A program made the position numbers and the translations under genes. Shown one piece after another: positions 18,241-25,628 of a stretch of DNA of 64,000 nt. The stretch comes from Algibacter pectinivorans. GTDB lineage: Bacteria > Bacteroidota > Bacteroidia > Flavobacteriales > Flavobacteriaceae. The notes under the pieces were generated by a model that saw only the letters and a program-made list of their open reading frames with translations, made no database searches and was not told the origin of the DNA. The stretch is taken from contig NZ_FOMI01000008.1 in assembly GCF_900112595.1 (NCBI RefSeq), forward strand, positions 124,001-188,000, read 5' to 3'. Numbering within the stretch: the first letter of the stretch is position 1; every line of letters begins with the position of its first letter.

Positions 18241-18636
18241 ATGAATTTGAAAAAGGAAAATAAATATGGTTTAGCAGCAAAAGAAGCAGCTTTAATTGGT
18301 GGTAACCCAATAGAAGCATGGAGAGCGGCTGTTCAAAACTTTGATTCTGAGAGTGCTAAGTTAAAAGGGTGTCCAAAAAATGCATTTTTAGGTTTGTGCG
18401 AAGCAGGTTTGGTAAAAGGTATAAAATCGGGTTCTTATTTTACCCGTAAAAAGGAAAACTTGAATAAAAAATATGCCATTACTGCAGTAAACCTATTAGC
18501 CACAAACCCATGCCTAAATAAAAATGAATTATGGAAAGAAGTTAGAGAAAAATTAGTTTTAGGTGAGAAAAAACATAATTCTCAAATGGATGTTGTTTTA
18601 GCTTTATGGAACAAAAAATTAATTCAATTCAATTAA
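18241..18636 (+). CDS. DUF6979-like protein
   Basis: A 131-residue soluble protein with the signatures KYGLAAKEAALI, GCPKNAFLGLCEAGLVKGI (residues about 43-60) and KKHNSQMDVVLALWNKKLI near the end. I recognise this as the DUF6979 pattern, whose function is unknown. The C-terminal half looks like a small winged-helix. It lies between defence genes and may be cargo or a module component. Start: ATG at 18241, just after the gene remnant. Confidence 0.65.
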   Translation: MNLKKENKYGLAAKEAALIGGNPIEAWRAAVQNFDSESAKLKGCPKNAFLGLCEAGLVKGIKSGSYFTRKKENLNKKYAITAVNLLATNPCLNKNELWKEVREKLVLGEKKHNSQMDVVLALWNKKLIQFN

Positions 18637-18735
18637 AATAAATCAAAATCTTAAAATGCCGTTAGCTAATTGGTGTTATTAAGGACAAGTTATAAAAGTA
18701 AAATTAACCCCCAATATTAAATAAATTAACCTATA

Positions 18736-19668
18736 ATGAGTACGTTTTTAACAGGAGACAACCTTAACAATGCTATTGATGGTATTATTACAAGTGCCAA
18801 AAAGTTTATTATAATTACATCGCCATACATAAAACTAGACGATCATTTTAAAGAACGTTTTAATTTAGTTAAAAATGATCCATCTATATATCTAAGAATC
18901 TTATTTGGTAAAAATGAAGATAATTTTTACCGCAGTATGAAAAGTGAAGATTTAGATTACTTTAAATCTTTTCCTAACGTATCCATTATTTACGAGCCAA
19001 GGCTTCATGCTAAAAGTTATGTTAATGAATCTGAAGGTATCATTACATCAATGAATTTATACGATTATTCAGCAGAAAATAATGTGGAATAAGGAGTGGC
19101 TTTCTCTAAAATGAACTTAACCGAAAAGGTATATCAAGAACATGCAGATCAACATTATGCCTTATTGGAAGATAGTGCTCATTGTGTATATATAAAACGT
19201 CCAGTTTTTAAAAAGGTGCTGTTAGGTTTAAGTAAAAATTATCTAAGATCTGAGGTGTTGTTGGATTTATTTGACTCATTCGACCCAAATAAAAGAGGTT
19301 ATGAGCGTGTTGTTTATCAAGACATAGATGTTATAAGTTTGGAGGATAAAGAGGTGGTTCCGGTATTAAAAACAAGATCGGAAAAAAGATTAGAAAAAGA
19401 CCAAAAACCAGATTTCGGAAAGAAGCTTAAAAAAGAAAAGCTATTTACAGAATCTAAAAAGCCAAAAGTGGGATATTGTATTAGAACAGGCGAAGAGATT
19501 CCTTTTAACCCAGAACGGCCATTTAGCTATAATGCATATAGATCTTGGGTGCAATTTGAAAATTATGATTTTCCTGAAAAATATTGTCATGAAACGGGTA
19601 AAGCCTCAAACGGAAAAACAAGTATGGCTAATCCTATTTTAAAAAATAGTTATTCTAGTTGGAGGTAA
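18736..19668 (+). pseudogene. PLD-superfamily nuclease-like gene interrupted by an in-frame TAA
   Basis: The two reading frames 18736-19092 and 19096-19668 are in the same phase and are separated only by TAA at 19090-19092. The sequence runs ...YSAENNVE-stop-GVAFSKMNL. In PLD-family proteins the segment after NN.E is normally one aromatic residue then GV, so a single substitution (for example TAT to TAA) explains it. The upstream half has the phospholipase D signature RLHAKSYV and SMNLYDYS. The downstream half has a lysine-rich linker and a conserved tail, FSYNAYRSWVQFENYDF, with Cys and His residues that may bind metal. Reinitiation at GTG 19096 or ATG 19111 could still give a C-terminal product. 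Confidence 0.75.
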
Positions 19669-19787
19669 CTTATAAATAAATTAAAATAGCTATGCTATTT
19701 GATAAAGTAAATAAGGTACACTTCTTTTAAAGGGTAAAGCATTTTTAAGATGTAAAAATTAATGTACGTCAATAAAATAAAAAATTA

Positions 19788-21749
19788 ATGATAGATTATA
19801 AAGATTACGAAAGGGAAGTATATAATTGGTTAAGCAATAAAAACAAACAAGATTCTAATTTCACATTTTCATTAAGGCAAAAAGCATCCAAAGGATCTGA
19901 ATTAGATTATTTTATCGGAACAGAAAAATCTAAATATTTTGCAGTAACTTTTTGGAGTATTCCGGTAACTTTTCCAGGTTCATCAGGAGATTTTATTGGT
20001 TTAGTTTTTAAATTATCTAAAGATTACGTTAGATATGGTTATGACTTTAAATTTACGCAAACAAACAATCCAGGGGATAGGCAGAACAAATCTGTTTTAA
20101 ATGTGTTAAAAGCTCTTGTTGAGCCGATAAGAGAAAATATCGGAGTGATTCGGGAGAGTGATGCTTTAAATAAAATGTTCACTATAAGAACCAAACCTAA
20201 AAAAGTGAATTATACTAATTTAGATGACATGTTAGTAGATGTAGAGGACGATTTGTTAAAAATAATACCTATCGTAAATGGGCAAATAGAAGGAGAGAAA
20301 AGAGTAAATCCTGAATTTGAAGCTCATAGAATTTCTAAAGAGGTATTTGCAGATATGAGGGCAAAGCTTTTAGCTAGATTTGAAAAATTTGGAGAACAAA
20401 GTGATTTGAATAAAGAATCAGTTGGTGTTTCTAATACTAGAAAAACAATAAACCGTTCTTTAAAGCCCATCAACCAAATTCTTTATGGCCCTCCGGGTAC
20501 AGGAAAAACATATGCAACGAAAGAGATGTCTGTTGCCATTATTGATAAAGATTTTATTACTGGGATTGACAAAACCTTGTCGAATAAGGATAAAAGAAAG
20601 TTAATTTCGGACAGATATACTGAACTCTGTAATTCGGAACAAATAGTTTTTACAACCTTTCATCAATCCATAAGTTATGAAGATTTTGTAGAAGGTATTA
20701 AGCCTGTTCCTCCAGTTTCTGAGGAATCTAGTATAAATTATAAAATTGAAGATGGCATATTTAAGAATATTTGTAAAAAAGCTTCTGAAATTAAAAGCTC
20801 CAGTAATTTTGATGATGCTTACTCAAAATTTGTTAATGATGTCGTAGAAGCAGGAACTATTGAATTAAAATCTTTAGTTCAAAAAAAACCATTTAATGTT
20901 AGAATTAATAGTAATGAAACTGCTGTTGCAATTCCTAAAACAGAAATAGCAACCGAAATGGGGATAACTAAAGAAATGATGCGTGAGTATATTGTAAATG
21001 GGATAATTAAGGATTGGAAAACTTACACGACTGCCATTGGTGAATATATTAAGGAGACATATAAGGTTTCAGTCGAAAATACGGACAGTAAAGCCAAAAA
21101 TTATGTACTTATAATAGATGAAATTAATAGAGGAAACGTGTCGGCTATATTTGGTGAACTTATTACACTTATTGAGCCAGATAAGCGTATTGGTCAAGTA
21201 GAACAATTATTAGTGAAATTACCATATTCTAAAATTGATTTTGGTGTACCTGCTAATCTTTATATAATTGGCACAATGAATACAGCAGACCGTTCTGTAG
21301 AAGCTTTAGATACAGCTTTAAGAAGGCGTTTCGAGTTTAAAGAAATGATGCCTGATTATACGGTTATTGAAAATGAATTTGTTAAAGATGTTTCCATGTC
21401 TGAAGTATTGGAAACAATTAATCAACGTATAGAATTACTAATTGATAGAGATCACACTATAGGGCATTCGTATTTTGTAGGCGTGGATAACGAAGAAAAA
21501 TTGGCGAATGCTTTTAACAATAAAATAGTGCCACTATTACAAGAGTATTTTTATGGTGATTATGGAAAAATAGGACTGGTACTAGGAAAAGGCTTTGTTA
21601 AAAGAAAAAAGAATGAGAATATAAAGTTTTCGAGTTTTAAATATGAGGAAAAAAACGATTTTATTACACCAACTTTTAGTTTAAAATTAATTGATGAATC
21701 AAATAGTGTTGATGCCGTTAAACAATTGCTAGAAACCAAAGAAAAGTAA
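19788..21749 (+). CDS. mcrB: McrB-like GTPase/AAA+ restriction subunit
   Basis: A 653-residue protein. Residues 1-190 form a variable N-terminal domain, probably for DNA recognition. The AAA+ part has Walker A LYGPPGTGKTY (about 233), the FHQSISYEDFVEGI segment typical of McrB, Walker B LIIDEINRGNVSAIFGEL (about 441), and the GTP-specific motif GTMNTADRSVEALDTALRRR (about 497). McrB recognises modified DNA and drives translocation with McrC. The gene ends 3 nt before mcrC, so they form an operon. The N-terminal domain does not match the E. coli 5mC reader, so target modification is unknown. Confidence 0.9.
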   Translation: MIDYKDYEREVYNWLSNKNKQDSNFTFSLRQKASKGSELDYFIGTEKSKYFAVTFWSIPVTFPGSSGDFIGLVFKLSKDYVRYGYDFKFTQTNNPGDRQNKSVLNVLKALVEPIRENIGVIRESDALNKMFTIRTKPKKVNYTNLDDMLVDVEDDLLKIIPIVNGQIEGEKRVNPEFEAHRISKEVFADMRAKLLARFEKFGEQSDLNKESVGVSNTRKTINRSLKPINQILYGPPGTGKTYATKEMSVAIIDKDFITGIDKTLSNKDKRKLISDRYTELCNSEQIVFTTFHQSISYEDFVEGIKPVPPVSEESSINYKIEDGIFKNICKKASEIKSSSNFDDAYSKFVNDVVEAGTIELKSLVQKKPFNVRINSNETAVAIPKTEIATEMGITKEMMREYIVNGIIKDWKTYTTAIGEYIKETYKVSVENTDSKAKNYVLIIDEINRGNVSAIFGELITLIEPDKRIGQVEQLLVKLPYSKIDFGVPANLYIIGTMNTADRSVEALDTALRRRFEFKEMMPDYTVIENEFVKDVSMSEVLETINQRIELLIDRDHTIGHSYFVGVDNEEKLANAFNNKIVPLLQEYFYGDYGKIGLVLGKGFVKRKKNENIKFSSFKYEEKNDFITPTFSLKLIDESNSVDAVKQLLETKEK

Positions 21750-21752
21750 GCT

Positions 21753-22997
21753 TTGAAAAAACGTAATAACATATCTGTTTTTGAGCATCAACGCTTATAT
21801 GTTGGTGAGCAAGGTTTTAGGCAGGTACATTTAGATGCGCTTTTAAAACTGAACGAATATCACGATGGTAATTATTTTGAACCTATTGCAAAAGGTATTA
21901 AATTTAATCAAAATGTAGGAGTAATTCAGGTAGATGGCTTAACGATTGAAATTAACCCGAAAGCAGACAAGGATGATGACGATAATAAATGGAAAGGTGT
22001 TTTATTAAAAATGCTACAAACTTGTGGAAAGCTTAAAGCACAATCCTCTGGAGCAGCACATGTAAAAAGACAACATCTTAATTTGTTAGAAGTGTACTTT
22101 GAATTGTATTTGCTAGAAATAGAAAGTCTAGTTAGAAAAGGACTAATAAAGCAATATAGAAAGCAATCTAAAAACACTAAAGCATTAAAAGGTAAATTAG
22201 AATTTGCAGGACATATAAGAAAAAATCTAGTTCATAAAGAACGCTTTTATACCACACACCAGGTATATGATAGTAATCACTTTTTACATCAAGTATTGCA
22301 AAAAGCGCTTACTATTGTAAATCAGTTTACAAACGGAACTCGATTGCAAGATTTAGCAAATAGAGTACAATTGAATTTTCCAGAAGTTACCACTAAACCC
22401 ATTACCGCAAAACAACTTAACGCCATTCAATTAAACAGGAAATCTAACGCTTACAATAATGCTATAGAATTAGCACGACTAATAATTTTAAACTATTCGC
22501 CAGATATTTCTAGCGGTAAAGAAAAAATGCTATCGCTGCTGTTTGATATGAATGAACTGTGGGAAACCTACATTTTAAAGCAATTGCAAAAAGCCTGCGT
22601 AGGAACCAATATTGAGGTTTCAGGACAAGAAGCGAAATCGTTTTGGGGAAATAATACATTACGACCTGATATTGTATTGCGCCAAGGCGAAAAAATCATA
22701 ATTATAGATACCAAATGGAAACGCCCACAGAAAAACACAGCTTCCGTGAGCGATTTGCGCCAAATGTACACCTATTGCCGTTTTTGGGATGCCGAAAAAG
22801 CGATGTTGTTATATCCTGGTGATTATACCGAAAACCAGTTTGAAAACTTTAAAACCGATGATTATTTCTTAGATCAGGAGAATACCCCGCATAAAATGGA
22901 ACACTTATGCAAAATGGGGTTTGTTTCTGTTTTGGATGCGGGTGGTGCACTTTGTGGGGCGATAGGTTATTCTATTCTAAATCTTTTAAAAGATTAG
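21753..22997 (+). CDS. mcrC: McrC nuclease subunit
   Basis: A 414-residue protein. The first half is the beta-rich bridging domain (VFEHQRLYVG, GVIQVDGLTIEINPK), and the second half carries the PD-(D/E)xK nuclease core LRPDIVLRQGEKIIIIDTKW (Asp near 303, DxK near 317). It stimulates McrB GTP hydrolysis and cuts DNA. Translation probably starts at TTG 21753, because no ATG precedes the conserved SVFEHQRL segment and the gene follows mcrB by 3 nt. The C-terminus (after about 390) is short and non-conserved. Confidence 0.9.
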   Translation: MKKRNNISVFEHQRLYVGEQGFRQVHLDALLKLNEYHDGNYFEPIAKGIKFNQNVGVIQVDGLTIEINPKADKDDDDNKWKGVLLKMLQTCGKLKAQSSGAAHVKRQHLNLLEVYFELYLLEIESLVRKGLIKQYRKQSKNTKALKGKLEFAGHIRKNLVHKERFYTTHQVYDSNHFLHQVLQKALTIVNQFTNGTRLQDLANRVQLNFPEVTTKPITAKQLNAIQLNRKSNAYNNAIELARLIILNYSPDISSGKEKMLSLLFDMNELWETYILKQLQKACVGTNIEVSGQEAKSFWGNNTLRPDIVLRQGEKIIIIDTKWKRPQKNTASVSDLRQMYTYCRFWDAEKAMLLYPGDYTENQFENFKTDDYFLDQENTPHKMEHLCKMGFVSVLDAGGALCGAIGYSILNLLKD

Positions 22998-23046
22998 TTG
23001 TGTTTTGTATATTTCTAAAGTATCGATTTTGAGTGAGATGGTTTAT

Positions 23047-24867
23047 TTATTTTTTTAAGGAGTATTTATTTTTCCATTTGTTAAATGTGTTTTCGGTTAC
23101 AGTATCTTTTAATAATTTAAAATGTTCAATAGCTTTGTTTCTACCTCCAAATTTTTCAACAGCCCATTTCTGAAGTTCAAATAAATAATCCGCTTGCATT
23201 TCTTTTGTGGTTTGGTTTGTGTTGAAGTTATATTTATCGTCTTTTAACTCTGTAACAATAGTATGGTATTTGGTGAATTCTTGTTTCGTGTAATAGAAAG
23301 GCGTCTTTTCATTCAGCATAGTTTTCGTTTCATCATCAAAATTAGAAAAAGCATTATAGTACATGGCAATTTTTTGTAAATCTCTGTAGTTTCCGTAAAG
23401 CGGTAATGTTTTTATCCATTGATTTAATTTCTCGTCATCTGGTGGTTGAGGTTTTCCTGGTAGTCTTAAATTTTTCCAAACATTAGACCAGTCTTTCATT
23501 CTATCTTCTTTGGTTTCTCTTAATGGAGGTATGTTTACAACATGTTGTACAATTCTATCATAAAAATCAGGAAGTAATAAGGTTCTTAATTCTTGAATGG
23601 TTTTGTTTGTGGCAAAAATTAATCGACATACTACTTTTATTTCTTTGCTGTCTCCCATTTTTCTGATAGACATTTTGTTATGTTCATCAGTTTGTAATGC
23701 TTTCATTAATTTAGCTTGAACTAATATAGGTAAATGGTGCACTTCATCTAAAAATAAAATTCCATTATTCGCCTCTTCAATTAATCCTTCTTTACCACCA
23801 GGTAGTCCGCCTGTGAAAGCGCCTTTATCGTACCCGAATAATTCTGATTCTGCTTTGTTGTCATCATCATTAAAGGAAGCACAATTTGCTTGAATTAACT
23901 TTCCTTTGTGTTTTAATGTTTGGCTAGCTTTACTTGCTATATCAGATTTCCCTATACCTCTTTCTCCTAGTAATAAAATGGAAAATCCAGATTCTAGAAA
24001 TACTTTCATTTTTTTATTGACGAGTTTTCTAGGGTTAGATTTTGTGTCTGAATATAAATTGAAATCTTCTCCAATGTTAGTAATAAGGTTAATAGGTATT
24101 TCTTTAATAGAGAATGGTTTAAATCTTTTTTCTTTTTTATCAGATTTATCGTCGTAAGTTTTTATAAAACGAGTATTTGAAGGTAGTTGATTAGCTTGAG
24201 ATAAAATATGCCATACCACCTGTGTCTCATTGCTTCCTAGCGAAACATTTATAATGTTTTCAGATTTTTGAAGTTTTTTATGGTCCTTTTTTAGCCATGC
24301 GTTAACTTTATTAGCAATGAGCTTTTCATTCCGCAGGTCATTTATGTCTAGCTCAACAATCTCTAGTTTATCTTTATAGATGTTATTGAAATTAGAGTAT
24401 TCTTTAAGCCATTTTAATTGCTCTAGAATAGGGTAGTGTTGTATGTTTCTCCAAATAGATTTTTTAAAAGCATCAAGTTTGTCTGGATACTTTTCTTTTA
24501 CAAATAAGAGTTCTTTGGAAAGGTTATAGCATAAATCATCGTTAGAAGTGATTTCATCATAAATGTCGCTTAGTCCTTGGATTTTTATTGTATCGTCGTG
24601 TACAATGTTTTTTTTATAACTAAATCTTCTACTTGAAAGTTTGTCGAAAGATTCTTGCTGGGTAATTAAGTAAATTACCTTGTCAAAAACAAAGCCGTCT
24701 TGATCTTTAGCGTTATCGAAAATAGTGTTCAATTCCATTTGGTTTAAGTCCTCAAAATGGAAATTTTTAGGTAAGTCATTTTCTTTTTGGTAAAAGCAGC
24801 TTAAAATATGTTTAAGATATGCGACGCCATGTGTCGTGTAATGCCAAGTGATGTATGTTTTATTCAT
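23047..24867 (-). CDS. RtcR-like sigma-54 activator with CARF-like sensor domain
   Basis: A 606-residue protein. Residues 1-240 are not a response-regulator or GAF domain. The segment INVSLGSNETQVVWHILSQA (206-225) matches the part of E. coli RtcR reading HITTGTHVAQICWFLLAEA, which belongs to its CARF-like ligand domain. Residues 270-510 are a sigma-54-type AAA+ module: Walker A GERGIGKS (301-308), the sigma-54-contacting GAFTG loop (349-353), Walker B GILFLDEVHH (369-378), and FYDRIV..PLRE arginine-finger region. The C-terminus ends in a helical, possibly HTH, region. RtcR activates RNA-repair genes on sensing RNA damage products. Here the divergent neighbours are a mini-protein and a DUF4258 gene, behind a -24-type promoter element. 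Confidence 0.8.
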   Translation of the reverse strand: MNKTYITWHYTTHGVAYLKHILSCFYQKENDLPKNFHFEDLNQMELNTIFDNAKDQDGFVFDKVIYLITQQESFDKLSSRRFSYKKNIVHDDTIKIQGLSDIYDEITSNDDLCYNLSKELLFVKEKYPDKLDAFKKSIWRNIQHYPILEQLKWLKEYSNFNNIYKDKLEIVELDINDLRNEKLIANKVNAWLKKDHKKLQKSENIINVSLGSNETQVVWHILSQANQLPSNTRFIKTYDDKSDKKEKRFKPFSIKEIPINLITNIGEDFNLYSDTKSNPRKLVNKKMKVFLESGFSILLLGERGIGKSDIASKASQTLKHKGKLIQANCASFNDDDNKAESELFGYDKGAFTGGLPGGKEGLIEEANNGILFLDEVHHLPILVQAKLMKALQTDEHNKMSIRKMGDSKEIKVVCRLIFATNKTIQELRTLLLPDFYDRIVQHVVNIPPLRETKEDRMKDWSNVWKNLRLPGKPQPPDDEKLNQWIKTLPLYGNYRDLQKIAMYYNAFSNFDDETKTMLNEKTPFYYTKQEFTKYHTIVTELKDDKYNFNTNQTTKEMQADYLFELQKWAVEKFGGRNKAIEHFKLLKDTVTENTFNKWKNKYSLKK

Positions 24868-24975
24868 TAAGTAAAGATATTTAAATATTTATAAATATTT
24901 TTTTATCTTTTTTATTTTTTGCTTTAAATATTTATATCGCTGATTTTTAGTTTATTACGTGTGTGTGCGTTTTTG

Positions 24976-24991
24976 TGGCACGATTATGTCT
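24976..24991 (+). promoter_or_regulatory. Candidate sigma-54 promoter
   Basis: TGGCACGATTATGTCT matches the -24 element TGGCACG exactly. The -12 element is weaker (TGTCT against TTGCW, the key C and following T kept) at the correct spacing. It lies between the divergent RtcR-like gene and the mini-protein gene, 41 nt before the latter's ATG. The weak -12 GC pair is a real caveat. Confidence 0.6.
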
Positions 24992-25031
24992 TAGTGTTAA
25001 GTAATATTAATTATTTAAAACAATAAAAATT

Positions 25032-25175
25032 ATGAGTAAATCAAAACCAATGACAAGTAAAGCAGCATCTAGAATTCAAAGTAGTACTGCAAAAACATCA
25101 AAATCAGGAGGAGTATCAAAAGGGAGTTTTGCATCACGGGCACAAAGTGCAGCAGCTAATAGTTCTAAAAAGTAA
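25032..25175 (+). CDS. 47-residue seed-maturation-protein-like mini-protein
   Basis: The peptide is low in complexity (Ser, Lys, Ala) yet ordered: two similar halves, AASRIQSSTAKTSKSGG and GSFASRAQSAAANSSKK. The A.RIQS and GSFA.RAQSAA patterns resemble the plant SMP (seed maturation/LEA) motif, which also occurs in short bacterial proteins. No signal peptide or membrane segment is seen. It is the first gene behind the candidate sigma-54 promoter, so it is probably induced by the RtcR-like activator. It is followed by a perfect 12-bp hairpin. Function unknown; a nucleic-acid- or protein-binding stress peptide is conceivable. Confidence 0.7.
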   Translation: MSKSKPMTSKAASRIQSSTAKTSKSGGVSKGSFASRAQSAAANSSKK

Positions 25176-25185
25176 TTAATAATCA

Positions 25186-25214
25186 AATCTCGCCTTTTAG
25201 TTAAAGGCGAGATT
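25186..25214 (+). terminator. Perfect 12-bp hairpin after the mini-protein gene
   Basis: AATCTCGCCTTT pairs fully with AAAGGCGAGATT across a 5-nt loop. Only a weak T-run follows, so it may be a partial terminator or an mRNA-stabilising hairpin that sets expression of the mini-protein above that of the DUF4258 gene. Confidence 0.75.
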
Positions 25215-25234
25215 AAAATTTAATACGTCATAAA

Positions 25235-25525
25235 ATGAAAAACATCCTGAATTACAAGCTAACGCCACATTTTGAAGAACGATTAATGCAAAGGCAAATA
25301 GATCCTTTTTTAGTTTCTATGTGCCTTGTTAAAGGAGCTATGAAACCTATGGGGAGTTCTAAAGTTGAATACACATTGTCTAAGGAAGGTATTTTGAAGG
25401 CTATAGATTAAGGTTATATGTTAGCGAAAGATATTCTTTGGGTAACAAGTTTTACTGTTGTTGCCAAAGGAGATAAATTAATAACAGTTTTTGCAAAATT
25501 TGGGGATACAGGAATTACAAATTAG
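25235..25525 (+). pseudogene. DUF4258-like gene interrupted by an in-frame TAA
   Basis: The ATG at 25235 begins KNILNYKLTPHFEERLMQRQ, the (H)F..R..QR.I..F.V pattern of DUF4258. After KEGILKAID a TAA at 25409-25411 stops the frame. The same frame then continues GYMLAKDILWVTSFTVVAKG and KLITVFAKFGDTG to TAG at 25523, which is the missing second half of the family (hydrophobic strands and final VTVF). One substitution in a Glu, Gln or Lys codon would explain the stop. DUF4258 proteins are small RelE/BrnT-like folds, so a toxin or RNase-like role is possible. Here the product would be a 58-residue truncation. Confidence 0.65.
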
Positions 25526-25628
25526 AACAATTGTAAATAAGTAAAATGAACATGACTTATTTCGTTTTTATGTATAAAAAACTACAAATAATACTATTTT
25601 TCAACTTTTAAAAAGAATATAAAAGTAA

